This document shows positions 1 through 8,150 of a DNA stretch of 64,000 nt, one piece after another; positions within the stretch are counted from its first letter, which is position 1, and every line of letters starts with the position of its first letter. The notes under the pieces were generated by a model that saw only the letters and a list, made by a program, of their open reading frames with translations, searched no databases and was not told where the DNA came from. Where the stretch lies: NCBI GenBank assembly GCA_015063305.1, contig SVUJ01000006.1:44048-108047 (forward strand), given 5' to 3'. The translations under genes and the position numbers were made by a program. This stretch comes from Oscillospiraceae bacterium (GTDB lineage: Bacteria; Bacillota; Clostridia; Oscillospirales; CAG-272).

Positions 1-1140
1 AAGCTACTCAGAGGAAAGCGAATATTCAAGATAGAATTGCTTGATCTTTTCGTTATCTTTTTCGGAGTGATCATATTTATGGCAGGTATAATAAGCGCGG
101 GCGGCGCGGATTCTCTAGCCTCGGCGATACTTTCATGTGTTCTTATGCTGGGATTTTTCCTTGTGGTGAACACTATGAGGACCGAAAAATGGATCAATCG
201 CTGTGTCAGCGCGCTTGTGGCTTCATCGGTTATCGTTGCGATGATAGGAATATGGGAATACGTATCGGGGGCGGCAACCGTTGCCTGGATAGATAAGAAT
301 TATTTCCCCGATATCGAAGGACGCGTGGTCTCTGTGTTTCAAAATCCCAACGTGTTGGCTACCTACCTGACACTCTGTCTGCCGCTCGTTATAGCAAAGA
401 TGCAGAGAGCCGAAACGGGCAGGGGAAGGCTGCTGGGCTTTGTGTCAACGCTTGTTATGATAGGCTGTCTGATATTGACTTGGTCAAGAGGGGCGTGGCT
501 TGCGGTGATAATAAGTCTGCTTATAATGGCGCTTATAAACAACAGAGGTGCGTTCAAGGCGCTCTTTGTTCTGGGGCTTTGCGTTCCGGCATTGCCGTTT
601 GTCCTGCCCGATAATATAGTTTCAAGATTTATGAGTATAGGCGACCTTTCCGATTCCTCCAGCTATTACAGAGTGTATACGTGGAGAGGTACTATAGAGG
701 CTATAAAGGACTATTTTGTTGGAGGAATAGGGTACGGCAATCTGGCTTATTCCGAGATATATCCGCAGTACGCTTATGCGGGCATAGAGGCAGCCGAGCA
801 TAGCCATAACCTGTTTTTACAGATGTTTTTGGGATCGGGAATATTCGGACTGCTGATATTCCTTATGGTAATATTCCTCTTCTTCCAGAAGAATCTTGAA
901 TTTTTGAGATGTACAGATGACAAGAATCTGAAGATATTCGTTTCAGCGGCATTTTCCGCGATATGCGGCGCGCTGATAATGGGTATGTTTGATTATATAT
1001 GGTATAACTACAGAGTATTCTTCGTCTTTTGGATAGTGTTTGCGATATCCTGCGCGTATATAAGATTTGGAAACAGAGAGGTAGAGCGCCAAAGAGTTAC
1101 TAACGATTCGAATGCGGATGCCGCTGCAATAGATATATAA
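1..1140 (+). CDS. O-antigen ligase/polymerase-family membrane protein, 5' truncated by the window edge
   Basis: The reading frame is open to base 1, so the gene begins upstream; a TTG at 37 is an internal codon rather than a convincing start. The protein is a polytopic membrane protein with many hydrophobic segments. It carries three signatures of the O-antigen ligase/Wzy (WaaL-like) family: QNPNVLATYLTLCLPL, WSRGAWLA, and the periplasmic-loop-type HSHNLFLQ. Such enzymes join or polymerise undecaprenyl-linked glycans at the outer face of the membrane; the substrate cannot be told from sequence. Two DUF4330-like genes follow 21 and 14 bp apart, probably in the same operon, suggesting a cell-surface polysaccharide unit. 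Family is clear, substrate unknown. Confidence 0.82.
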   Translation, partial: KLLRGKRIFKIELLDLFVIFFGVIIFMAGIISAGGADSLASAILSCVLMLGFFLVVNTMRTEKWINRCVSALVASSVIVAMIGIWEYVSGAATVAWIDKNYFPDIEGRVVSVFQNPNVLATYLTLCLPLVIAKMQRAETGRGRLLGFVSTLVMIGCLILTWSRGAWLAVIISLLIMALINNRGAFKALFVLGLCVPALPFVLPDNIVSRFMSIGDLSDSSSYYRVYTWRGTIEAIKDYFVGGIGYGNLAYSEIYPQYAYAGIEAAEHSHNLFLQMFLGSGIFGLLIFLMVIFLFFQKNLEFLRCTDDKNLKIFVSAAFSAICGALIMGMFDYIWYNYRVFFVFWIVFAISCAYIRFGNREVERQRVTNDSNADAAAIDI

Positions 1141-1161
1141 GGGAAAGGAAAGTGAGCTTGA

Positions 1162-1698
1162 ATGAAAAAAACACCCAAGAATAATATAAGCGGTGAAATA
1201 AAAGCTTCCTCAAAGCCGCGCCGTCGCTTCAATTTTATAGATTTTCTGTTGATACTGTTTGTTTTGGCGGTGGTTTTTGTTGCTGTCAATATTGTGTCAC
1301 CTATGTCGCTTATAGATAAGCTAAGACCGGATACAACGCATACAATACAGTATACGGTAGAATTTACAGGGGTCAGCGCGGAGTATATAGAGAAGATAAA
1401 AGAAAACGATACGGTGGTTGATGCCGTATCAAAGCAGACGCTGGGTTCTGTTACTGCCGTTGATAATAATACGAAATATACCGTTCTTGAATACAACGAA
1501 GCTGCAAATGCGGGGGTTTTGGTAGAGTATCCCGACAGATATAATATCATAGTTACGATAAGCGCAAGTGCTACTTATCGCGATGAGATAGGCTACAGAG
1601 TCAATGACCGAAGAATAGCTGTTGGTGAAAAAATGGCGCTTCGTTTTCCTGATTTTGTACATGAGGGGTACTGTATTGGCCTCTCGGTTGAGTCTTAA
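1162..1698 (+). CDS. DUF4330-like membrane-anchored protein (first paralogue)
   Basis: The 178-residue protein has a basic N-terminus, one membrane segment at about residues 28-48 (FLLILFVLAVVFVAV) and an extracytoplasmic domain of about 125 residues. The pattern 'FNFIDFLLIL' then TM then a small beta-rich domain matches what I know of DUF4330 proteins, which often sit beside polysaccharide genes in Clostridia. It starts 21 bp after the O-antigen-ligase-like gene and is followed 14 bp later by a paralogue with the same layout. No enzyme motif is visible. Function is unknown; a role in surface glycan assembly is inferred only from position. Confidence 0.65.
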   Translation: MKKTPKNNISGEIKASSKPRRRFNFIDFLLILFVLAVVFVAVNIVSPMSLIDKLRPDTTHTIQYTVEFTGVSAEYIEKIKENDTVVDAVSKQTLGSVTAVDNNTKYTVLEYNEAANAGVLVEYPDRYNIIVTISASATYRDEIGYRVNDRRIAVGEKMALRFPDFVHEGYCIGLSVES

Positions 1699-1712
1699 GG
1701 GGGTGCATAAGT

Positions 1713-2261
1713 ATGGCAAGAGTTAAAAAGACAAAAGCAGAAAGAAAGAATGCGCCTCACTTTAACGTTATTGACGCAATGATAATCATATTGGTCATAG
1801 CGGCGGTTGTGGGAATATATTTCAGATACAATATAATTGATTTTCTCACCAACGACAAAAATAACGACGAGTACGTGGTGTCCTTCTCGGTTGAAAACGT
1901 GAGGTATACTACACCTAACTATATTCGCGTTGGAGATACCGTGTATTTCAAATCAAATGGGGAGATCTTGGGCGAATTTATAAGTGAGTCTGAAAACCAG
2001 AATCCGCTCAATATAACCATTGCTTCCGAGGACTTTGTTAAGTCAAACGGAGAGATAGTTAAAATACATTATCCCGATGGGGAGTCGAGAGTTAATTTGT
2101 CGGGACGCTTGCTTTGTGAGGGAAGCTATAGCCCCGAGACCGGATTTTGCATAGACGGAAGCACATATATCGCGCCAGGTCAGAGCATAGAGGTATATAC
2201 CGAAACGGTAAGCTTCGTGTTGAGTGTGACCTCAATAGAGCTATATCAAGAGGAAAATTAA
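1713..2261 (+). CDS. DUF4330-like membrane-anchored protein (second paralogue)
   Basis: The 182-residue protein repeats the architecture of the previous gene: basic N-terminus, 'FNVIDAMIIILVIAAVVGIYF' membrane segment at about residues 18-38, then an extracytoplasmic domain containing 'RVGDTVYFKSNGEILGEFI', which resembles a small beta-barrel. The ATG at 1713 is preceded by an AAGGGGG-like ribosome site. It is the last gene of the run that begins with the O-antigen-ligase-like gene. No catalytic residues are recognisable; function is unknown. Confidence 0.65.
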   Translation: MARVKKTKAERKNAPHFNVIDAMIIILVIAAVVGIYFRYNIIDFLTNDKNNDEYVVSFSVENVRYTTPNYIRVGDTVYFKSNGEILGEFISESENQNPLNITIASEDFVKSNGEIVKIHYPDGESRVNLSGRLLCEGSYSPETGFCIDGSTYIAPGQSIEVYTETVSFVLSVTSIELYQEEN

Positions 2262-2301
2262 GCTTGTTTGGGCGCAAATGCTGTCAAAAAACAGCAATAT
2301 G

Positions 2302-2337
2302 TGACACTTTTTGCAAATTTATGTGCAAAATGTGTCA
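2302..2337. promoter_or_regulatory. Imperfect inverted repeat upstream of the HPr gene
   Basis: Arms 2302-2315 (TGACACTTTTTGCA) and 2324-2337 (TGCAAAATGTGTCA) pair at 13 of 14 positions across an 8-nt spacer. No U-run follows, so it is not a classical terminator. It lies about 50 bp before the HPr promoter and could be an operator or an mRNA 3' stem for the upstream genes. Confidence 0.4.
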
Positions 2338-2390
2338 AAGTTGTGTCTATATGCTAAAAAAGTTTATAAAAAATCACCAAAGCTTGGCTA

Positions 2391-2419
2391 TTGATTTTGT
2401 TTCGATTTTTTGATATACT
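2391..2419 (+). promoter_or_regulatory. Predicted sigma-A promoter for ptsH
   Basis: TTGATT (2391-2396), 17-bp spacer, TATACT (2414-2419), about 65 bp before the HPr start codon. Confidence 0.6.
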
Positions 2420-2485
2420 ATTATATGTAGATTAAACAAATAAATGTATTCTGAGTGGATATTTCGAGAACAGGAGCAGGATTTT

Positions 2486-2749
2486 ATGTTGACTAAAGAT
2501 GTAACAATAACTAATAATATAGGATTGCACGCAAGACCGGCAACCTTCTTTATACAGAAGGCTAACTCGTATAAGTCTTCGATCTGGGTAGAGAAGGACG
2601 ATCGCAAGGTCAATGCGAAGAGCTTGCTCGGAGTTCTTTCGTTGGGTATTGCTAAGGGTATGACTGTTACTTTGATTGCTGACGGTCAGGACGAGGAAAG
2701 CGCAATAAACGGCTTGATAGAGCTTGTTCAAACCGGATTCGCTGAATAA
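2486..2749 (+). CDS. ptsH: Phosphocarrier protein HPr
   Basis: The 87-residue protein is the size of HPr. His15 lies in GLHARPAT, the site phosphorylated by Enzyme I, and Ser46 lies in NAKSLLGVLSLG, the regulatory site for HPr kinase in Bacillota; both fall at their canonical numbers. This makes it HPr rather than Crh, which lacks His15. The ATG at 2486 is preferred over an in-frame ATG at 2444 because a strong GGAGCAGG site precedes it. It passes phosphate from PEP to sugar PTS enzymes and, as HPr-Ser-P, would act as CcpA corepressor. It stands alone between its own promoter and terminator; ptsI is not in the window. Confidence 0.95.
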   Translation: MLTKDVTITNNIGLHARPATFFIQKANSYKSSIWVEKDDRKVNAKSLLGVLSLGIAKGMTVTLIADGQDEESAINGLIELVQTGFAE

Positions 2750-2757
2750 ATATCTTC

Positions 2758-2786
2758 GGAGCTGTCGTAAGGCAGCTCCTTTTTTG
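2758..2786 (+). terminator. Rho-independent terminator after ptsH
   Basis: Stem GGAGCTG (2758-2764) with CAGCTCC (2773-2779), 8-nt loop, followed by TTTTTT. The uvrC ribosome site lies just beyond, so uvrC depends on read-through or an unseen promoter. Confidence 0.8.
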
Positions 2787-2803
2787 TAAAGGAGGTGGGG
2801 ATA

Positions 2804-4648
2804 ATGCCTCAGAGTGAGAAAAGAAAACAAGAGCTTCTTGAAAAGGCAAATTCTCTGCCTGTCTGTCCCGGAGTATATATTATGCGGGACAAGGGAAATA
2901 AGGTCATATACGTTGGAAAATCAAGAAAGCTTAAAAACAGGGTTTCACAGTATTTTCAAAATAGCAGGAAGAATTTCAAGACCGAAAAGATGGTCAGAGC
3001 AACCGAGGATTTTGATTATATAGTCTGCTCAACCGAGATAGAGGCGCTCAGCCTTGAAAATACGCTTATAAAGCAACATTCTCCAAGGTACAATATACGC
3101 CTTAAGGACGCGAAGTCCTATCCCTATATCAAGATAACCGCGGAGGAATATCCCCGACTTGTTTACACAAGAACAAGACTTTCGGATAAGGCGCGGTATT
3201 TTGGGCCCTTTACGGGAACGGCAACGGTATTCACGCTTTTGGACGTGATAAAAAAATCACTCGGAATTCCCAACTGTAAGAGAAGATTTCCTCAGGATAT
3301 AGGCAAAGAGCGCCCCTGCCTTTATTACCAGATGAACCAATGCTGCGGTGTCTGCACGGGAAAGGTGAGCGCCGAGGAGTATAATGCGCTGATAAAATGT
3401 GCGGCGGATATACTCAAGGGCAATATATCCTCGTCTGTAAGAATACTTGAGGAGCAGATGATGGATTTTGCCGATAAGGAGAATTTTGAAGCCGCGGCAA
3501 GGTGCAGGGATACGATAAACGCGCTCAAACGCCTTAACGAAAAACAGCAGATGGTGTCAGCGCCCGGCACGGATCAGGACGTGTTTGGTATCTATACCGA
3601 CGACCTTTGTGCCTGTATTTCCGTGATGTACGTCAGGGACGGCGCGGTTACCGATAAATCCGACCACGTGTTTGGCGCGGAAACGCTTGTGGACAGCACC
3701 TCGCTGTCGTCCTTTATAATTGATCATTACCGAGTGTACGACTATATACCAAAGACTATCCTTATTTCTTTTTCGCTTGAAGAAGAGGATAGCCAGATGA
3801 TATCCGAGTACCTTTCACAGAAGGCAGGGTATAAGGTTTCTCTTCGTACCCCCGAAAGAGGCGACCTTCACAAGCTTTGCGCAACGGTGGACGATAACGC
3901 GGCTGAAAAGGCAAGACAGTTCCTTGCCGCTACAAGAAAGGACGAGAGTGTGCTTGTGGAGCTTGCCGAGCTTTTGCAGCTTGAAGTCCTGCCCGAAAGG
4001 ATAGAGGCATACGATGTGTCCAATTTCGGCTCGGACAATAAGGTGTGCGGAATGATAGTTTGCTCGAACGGTAAGTTTGATCGCGCCGATTATAGGTCTT
4101 TCAATATAAAAAGTGTTGAGGGAACTGACGACTACGCCTGTATGAGAGAGGCGCTCAGCCGAAGATTTGAGCATCTTGAGAGCGACGCGGCGGGCTCTTT
4201 TTCAAAGCTTCCCGACCTTATATTGCTTGACGGAGGCAAAGGACACGTTTCGGTTATAAAAGAGATGATGAGAGAGCGCGGGATAATGGATATACCTGTT
4301 TTCGGTATGGTCAAGGACGACTTCCACAAAACGAGGGCGCTTTCTACCGACACAGAGGAGATAAATATAGCCAAGCATAGGTCGGTCTTTATGCTGATAT
4401 ACCGAATTCAAGATGAAGTTCACAGATTTTCGGTGAGCAAGACAACAAAGGCGAAGAGCTCTACGTTAAAGCGCTCTTCACTTGAAAAGATATCGGGTAT
4501 CGGAAAGGCTAAGGCGGCGATACTCTTGCGGGAGCTTGGCGGACTTGCCGCGGTAAAGCGCGCGAGTGTGGAAGAGCTGTCTGCCATAAAGGGAATAAGC
4601 AAGAGCGATGCCACAAATATATTTGAGTATTTTCACGCCGAGAAATGA
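2804..4648 (+). CDS. uvrC: Excinuclease ABC subunit C
   Basis: The 614-residue protein makes the dual incision in nucleotide excision repair after UvrA/UvrB loading. Visible parts in order: an N-terminal GIY-YIG nuclease (GVY at 23-25, IYVGK at 35-39) for the 3' cut; a Cys cluster (CxxMNQCCGVCTGKV) typical of UvrC; a UVR motif (MMDFADKENFEAAARCRDTI) that binds UvrB; the RNase-H-like nuclease (EAYDVSNFGSDNKVCGMIV, LLDGGKGHV) for the 5' cut; and C-terminal helix-hairpin-helix repeats (EKISGIGKAKAAILLRELGG). The ATG at 2804 is chosen because an in-frame GTG at 2795 overlaps the AAAGGAGGTG ribosome site. uvrB and uvrA lie elsewhere, near 56-61 kb. Confidence 0.96.
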   Translation: MPQSEKRKQELLEKANSLPVCPGVYIMRDKGNKVIYVGKSRKLKNRVSQYFQNSRKNFKTEKMVRATEDFDYIVCSTEIEALSLENTLIKQHSPRYNIRLKDAKSYPYIKITAEEYPRLVYTRTRLSDKARYFGPFTGTATVFTLLDVIKKSLGIPNCKRRFPQDIGKERPCLYYQMNQCCGVCTGKVSAEEYNALIKCAADILKGNISSSVRILEEQMMDFADKENFEAAARCRDTINALKRLNEKQQMVSAPGTDQDVFGIYTDDLCACISVMYVRDGAVTDKSDHVFGAETLVDSTSLSSFIIDHYRVYDYIPKTILISFSLEEEDSQMISEYLSQKAGYKVSLRTPERGDLHKLCATVDDNAAEKARQFLAATRKDESVLVELAELLQLEVLPERIEAYDVSNFGSDNKVCGMIVCSNGKFDRADYRSFNIKSVEGTDDYACMREALSRRFEHLESDAAGSFSKLPDLILLDGGKGHVSVIKEMMRERGIMDIPVFGMVKDDFHKTRALSTDTEEINIAKHRSVFMLIYRIQDEVHRFSVSKTTKAKSSTLKRSSLEKISGIGKAKAAILLRELGGLAAVKRASVEELSAIKGISKSDATNIFEYFHAEK

Positions 4649-4667
4649 TTGTTAAGAGGTAATTTAT

Positions 4668-5231
4668 ATGATGAGGATAATAACGGGAAATGCGAAGGGG
4701 GTCAGACTTGCAACCCTTGAGGGTGATGCAACAAGACCTACCACCGAAAGGGCAAAGGAAGCGCTCTTTTCGATGCTTCAATTTGATATCGAGGGCAGAG
4801 TGGTGCTTGACCTTTTTGCAGGTTGCGGTCAGCTTTCTCTTGAAGCGCTGAGCCGAGGCGCAGCACACGCCGTTATGATAGACAAAGCGCCTGATGCTAT
4901 CAAAATAATAAAAACGAATGCGCTCAAAACAAAGCTCGATGGACTGTGCGAGATATATAACTGTGATTTTAGCGAGTATATCCGCAAAAATCGCGGCAAG
5001 AAGTTCGATATCGTATTTATAGACCCGCCGTATGCTTCAAATCTCTGCGTAAGCGCACTTGAGAAGCTGGTAGAGGCGGATATGCTGAAGCCCTCGTCGG
5101 TCGTGGTGTGCGAAACGGGAAACGAGGATCTTTTCCTTGGAAATAATTCGCTGGCGGAGAAATTTGAGATTGTGAAGCAGGTGCGATACAGCAGGTCATA
5201 TCTGACTATCCTGAACCCTGCCAAGGAGTGA
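4668..5231 (+). CDS. rsmD: 16S rRNA (guanine-N2)-methyltransferase RsmD
   Basis: The 187-residue protein begins MMRIITGNAKGVRL and has 'TRPTTERAKEALFSML', the RsmD family start signature, then a SAM-binding 'VLDLFAGCGQLSLEALSRGA' and the catalytic FIDPPYAS motif for N2 methylation of guanine (position 966 in E. coli numbering). Size matches the family. It follows uvrC by 19 bp and precedes coaD by 4 bp; rsmD-coaD is a common pairing in Bacillota. Either of two adjacent ATG codons (4668, 4671) could start it. Confidence 0.94.
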   Translation: MMRIITGNAKGVRLATLEGDATRPTTERAKEALFSMLQFDIEGRVVLDLFAGCGQLSLEALSRGAAHAVMIDKAPDAIKIIKTNALKTKLDGLCEIYNCDFSEYIRKNRGKKFDIVFIDPPYASNLCVSALEKLVEADMLKPSSVVVCETGNEDLFLGNNSLAEKFEIVKQVRYSRSYLTILNPAKE

Positions 5232-5235
5232 GAAA

Positions 5236-5733
5236 ATGGAAGCAAAAAAGCGTATAGCGATAGTCCCCGGGAGCTTCGACCCTATCACAAACGGACATCT
5301 TGATATCGTCCGCAGGGCGGCAGAGCTTTATGATAAGGTCTATCTTGCGGTTATGATAAATTCTGAAAAGAGATATATGTTTACGCTTCAACAGCGCAAA
5401 AAGATAGCAGAGACAGCGGTCTTGGGTATCGATAAGGTAGAGGTAATATCCTCTGAGGGGTATCTGTGGAAGCTAGCGGAGGAGCTTGACGCCTGCGCGA
5501 TAGTTAAAGGTGTCAGAAACAGCGTCGACAGAGAATACGAGCTTAAAATGGCTGAATATAACTCGGCGCACAATCCCAAAGCCGAAACGGTGCTTCTCGA
5601 TACTGCGGACGGTCTTGGGGGCGTAAGCTCAACCCTTGTGCGCGAGAAGATAATGAGAGGCGAGGATATCTCGTCTTATCTCCCCGACAGCGCCATATGT
5701 GAAATATACAAAATAATCCCGCAGAGGATATGA
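5236..5733 (+). CDS. coaD: Pantetheine-phosphate adenylyltransferase
   Basis: The 165-residue protein catalyses the penultimate step of coenzyme A synthesis: 4'-phosphopantetheine + ATP to dephospho-CoA. It has the nucleotidyltransferase motif PGSFDPITNGH (residues 11-21) and the second family motif GVSSTLVREKI near the C-terminus. Length is typical. A GGAG ribosome site lies in the last codons of rsmD, suggesting translational coupling. No terminator hairpin follows directly; the downstream 580 bp hold repeats. Confidence 0.96.
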   Translation: MEAKKRIAIVPGSFDPITNGHLDIVRRAAELYDKVYLAVMINSEKRYMFTLQQRKKIAETAVLGIDKVEVISSEGYLWKLAEELDACAIVKGVRNSVDREYELKMAEYNSAHNPKAETVLLDTADGLGGVSSTLVREKIMRGEDISSYLPDSAICEIYKIIPQRI

Positions 5734-5844
5734 TATTATTAAGGGGACACCTTTTGAGGAAAGGGTCGGCAGTGCCGACAGCCAATCTTCGGGAACGTTT
5801 ACCTTGATTGTTTAACCCCACCCGATGGTGGGGTTATGCTCTAT

Positions 5845-5986
5845 AAAAGCCTTCTCCTCCGGGAGGAAGGGGGGACCGCATAGCGGTGGAAGGAGAATGC
5901 GGAACATTAAAATTAAGTTGACTTTCTTGTAACGCACTCTCCCTCAGTCGCTTCGCGCCAGCTCCCTCCCGGAAGGAGCCTTTTTT
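5845..5986. mobile_element. Short inverted-repeat element without an open frame (copy 1)
   Basis: The left arm starts AAAAGCC, contains a CTCCGGGAG palindrome and a small hairpin ACCGCATAGCGGT; the right arm contains a small hairpin (GTCGCTTCGCGCC), a CTCCCTCCCGGAAGGAG palindrome and ends in TTTTTT. The reverse complement of the right arm matches the left arm's layout. About 45 bp of AT-rich sequence lie between the arms. The architecture equals that of the nuclease-carrying element at 39217-39698, so this looks like a non-autonomous (MITE-like) relative. Mobility is inferred. Confidence 0.55.
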
Positions 5987-6037
5987 GAAGTCTGCCTTAA
6001 TTGTTTATAATCCTCCGATGGTGGGGTTATGCTCTAT

Positions 6038-6175
6038 AAAAGCCTTCCTCCGGGAGGAAGGGGGACCGCATAGCGGTGGAAGGAGCCCGCGTAACGTTAA
6101 ATTTAGGCTAATTTTATTGTAGCGCACTCTCCCTCAGTCGCTTCGCGCCAGCTCCCTCCCGGAAGGAGCTTTTTT
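6038..6175. mobile_element. Short inverted-repeat element without an open frame (copy 2)
   Basis: Same arms as the copy 150 bp upstream, with a diverged centre (different bases between the GGAAGGAG and CTCTCCCTC arm ends) and a few 1-3 nt indels. Conservation of the arms with divergence of the centre suggests the palindromic arms are what is kept. Confidence 0.55.
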
Positions 6176-6311
6176 GAAGTCTGCCTTAATTGTTTATAAT
6201 CCTCCAATTGGTAGGTTTATGCTTATTTTTTGCCGAAATAATTCTGCTTCGCATAAAATTGTCCTATACCCCATATATTTTATTGACAAATATACGGGAG
6301 GAAATATTTTT

Positions 6312-7790
6312 ATGGCAGAACATTCAATTTACCGCGACATTGCGGAGCGTACGGGCGGTGACATATATATCGGTGTCGTTGGACCTGTGAGAACGGGAAA
6401 ATCAACCTTTATAAAGAGATTTATGGAGTCGCTGGTGCTTCCCAACATAGGCGACGGCTATTCAAGAGATAGGGCAAGGGACGAGATGCCACAGTCGGCG
6501 GCAGGGAAGACTGTTATGACCACAGAGCCAAAGTTCGTTCCCGATGAGGCGGTTAGTATCACGATAGACGATTGCGCGTCCCTGCGAGTAAAAATGATTG
6601 ATTGCGTGGGGTACATAGTCCCCGAGGCGCTCGGAACTATAGAAAACGGTCAGCCGAGAATGGTTCACACACCGTGGCAACAAGAGCCGATGCCCTTTGT
6701 CGAGGCGGCTGAGATGGGTACGGAGAAGGTAATTAAGGAGCACTCGACTATAGGTATGCTCATAAGCACCGACGGTACTATCGGCGAGATATCGCGTGAG
6801 AGCTACGTCGCGGCAGAGGAAAGGATAGTTGGTGAGCTTAAAGCTCTCGGTAAGCCATTTGCTATGGTGCTGAATTCGGCAGACCCTTCCTCTGAAAGTT
6901 CTATTGCTCTTGCTTATGAGCTTGAAGCAAAATATGACGTTCCCGTGGCGCTCGTCAGCTGTATAGACCTTGACGCGGAGGATATCACTCGTATCCTCGA
7001 GCTTGTCTTGCACGAATTTCCCGTCAGCGAGATAAGGATAAAGATGCCATCCTGGATGTCTGCTCTTGATAGCTCCCACAAAATAAAGGCGTCGGTAAAC
7101 GCCTCGGTATGTACCTGTGCAGACAAGATACGTAAAACGGGAGATATCAAGGACGCTTTCGCCGAGCTTGGAAATAACGAATATATCAAATCAAGCATAA
7201 TAGAGGACATTGACCTTGGCACGGGTAAGGCGGTCATGAACGTATCCTTTGACGACGAGCTCTATTATTCTGTATTGAGTGAGCTGAGCGGCTTTGAGAT
7301 AGCAAACGAAAGGGAACTGATATCCCTGCTCAAGGACCTCGCGCAGATGAAGAGCCGTTACGACAGAGTGGCAGAGGCGCTTACTATGGCAGAGGAAAAG
7401 GGATACGGAATCGTTATGCCTACGGTAGAGGAGCTTAGACTTGAAGAGCCGCAGATAGTAAAGCAGTCGGGCGGATACGGTGTCAAGCTTTGCGCGTCGG
7501 CACAATCGATACATATGATACGCGCTAACATAGAGACCGAGATAAATCCTATCGTCGGAACAGAGCAGCAGTCTGCCGAGATAGTGAAATATATGCTTCG
7601 TGAATTCGAGGAAGAGCCGGGCAGGATATGGGAGTCCAATATGTTTGGCAAGAGCCTTTACGAGCTTGTGAACGAGGGGCTTCACACCAAGCTCGAGCAT
7701 ATGCCCGAGGAGTCGAGATCTAAGATATCCGAAACGCTTGAGCGCATAATAAACGAGGGCAGCAACGGACTTATCTGTATTATATTGTAA
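6312..7790 (+). CDS. spoIVA: Stage IV sporulation protein A (spore coat morphogenetic ATPase)
   Basis: The 492-residue product is the same length as B. subtilis SpoIVA, the ATPase that polymerises on the forespore surface as the coat foundation. It begins MAEHSIYRDIAERTGGDIY, has a Walker A motif GPVRTGKS (24-31), Walker-B-like 'KMIDCVGYIVP' and the family's C-terminal region. The ATG at 6312 is chosen because it follows GGGAGG and matches the family start; an in-frame ATG at 6174 lies inside a repeat. It is monocistronic, facing the ribosomal operon with a shared terminator. Expression would be expected from SigE in the mother cell, but I could not identify a confident SigE promoter. It shows the organism is, or descends from, a spore former. 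Confidence 0.96.
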   Translation: MAEHSIYRDIAERTGGDIYIGVVGPVRTGKSTFIKRFMESLVLPNIGDGYSRDRARDEMPQSAAGKTVMTTEPKFVPDEAVSITIDDCASLRVKMIDCVGYIVPEALGTIENGQPRMVHTPWQQEPMPFVEAAEMGTEKVIKEHSTIGMLISTDGTIGEISRESYVAAEERIVGELKALGKPFAMVLNSADPSSESSIALAYELEAKYDVPVALVSCIDLDAEDITRILELVLHEFPVSEIRIKMPSWMSALDSSHKIKASVNASVCTCADKIRKTGDIKDAFAELGNNEYIKSSIIEDIDLGTGKAVMNVSFDDELYYSVLSELSGFEIANERELISLLKDLAQMKSRYDRVAEALTMAEEKGYGIVMPTVEELRLEEPQIVKQSGGYGVKLCASAQSIHMIRANIETEINPIVGTEQQSAEIVKYMLREFEEEPGRIWESNMFGKSLYELVNEGLHTKLEHMPEESRSKISETLERIINEGSNGLICIIL

Positions 7791-7812
7791 AAATGGTAAA
7801 GCAAAAAGAAAA

Positions 7813-7852
7813 CCGCCGAACACTCAGATGTGTTCGGCGGTAAAGCTTTTTT
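7813..7852. terminator. Bidirectional terminator between spoIVA and rpsR
   Basis: Perfect 11-bp stem CCGCCGAACAC (7813-7823) / GTGTTCGGCGG (7830-7840) with a 6-nt loop; T-rich on the right for spoIVA and A-rich on the left, giving U-rich RNA for the minus-strand rpsR transcript. Confidence 0.85.
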
Positions 7853-7854
7853 AA

Positions 7855-8109
7855 TTAGTCTGTTACGTAAGGAAGCAGAGCAACCTGTCTTGCACGCTTG
7901 ATAGCTGTGTTAAGCTCTCTCTGGTGCTTTGCGCAAGTTCCGGAAATTCTTCTGGGAAGAATTTTGCCGCGCTCGCTGATGAACTTTCTCAGCTTTGCAG
8001 AATCCTTGTAGTCGATAAAGTCAACCTTATCAACACAGAATATGCAGACTTTCTTTCTTCTGCGCATAGCAGGCTTAGGTGCGCGCGCAGTATTTTCGGT
8101 TCTATCCAT
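7855..8109 (-). CDS. rpsR: 30S ribosomal protein S18
   Basis: The 84-residue basic protein has the S18 core: [10 protein letters not shown], then [50 protein letters not shown]18 binds the 30S platform together with S6. It is the third gene of the minus-strand rpsF-ssb-rpsR operon, 41 bp after ssb, the arrangement usual in Bacillota. Confidence 0.97.
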   Translation of the reverse strand: MDRTENTARAPKPAMRRRKKVCIFCVDKVDFIDYKDSAKLRKFISERGKILPRRISGTCAKHQRELNTAIKRARQVALLPYVTD

Positions 8110-8150
8110 TATAAGATCCTCCTGTTAAATTCATTGTGTTTGACGATGCC

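Larger units (their letters stand above)
5824..6209. repeat. Two tandem direct copies of a ~193-bp unit
   Basis: Unit 1 (about 5824-6016) and unit 2 (about 6017-6209) are nearly identical outside a variable centre; both begin GATGGTGGGGTTATGCT and end GAAGTCTGCCTTAATTG plus TTTATAATCCTCC. A decayed third start (attggtaggtttatgct) follows near 6207. Each unit encloses one inverted-repeat element. The 578 bp between coaD and spoIVA hold nothing else I can identify as a gene. Confidence 0.85.

Noticed and set aside
2147..2413. An 88-codon frame overlapping the second DUF4330-like gene
   Set aside because: Different frame, no ribosome site, overlaps the better-supported gene and runs into the HPr promoter.
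5824..6209. A CRISPR array
   Set aside because: Only two copies of a ~193-bp unit with internal hairpins; no short direct repeats with regular spacers and no cas genes.
6174..6311. An upstream extension of spoIVA by 46 codons
   Set aside because: The extra codons come from the repeat and leader; family length and GGGAGG support ATG 6312.
6200..6311. A SigE-type promoter for spoIVA
   Set aside because: Expected on biological grounds, but I found no convincing -35/-10 pair of the SigE type at proper spacing.
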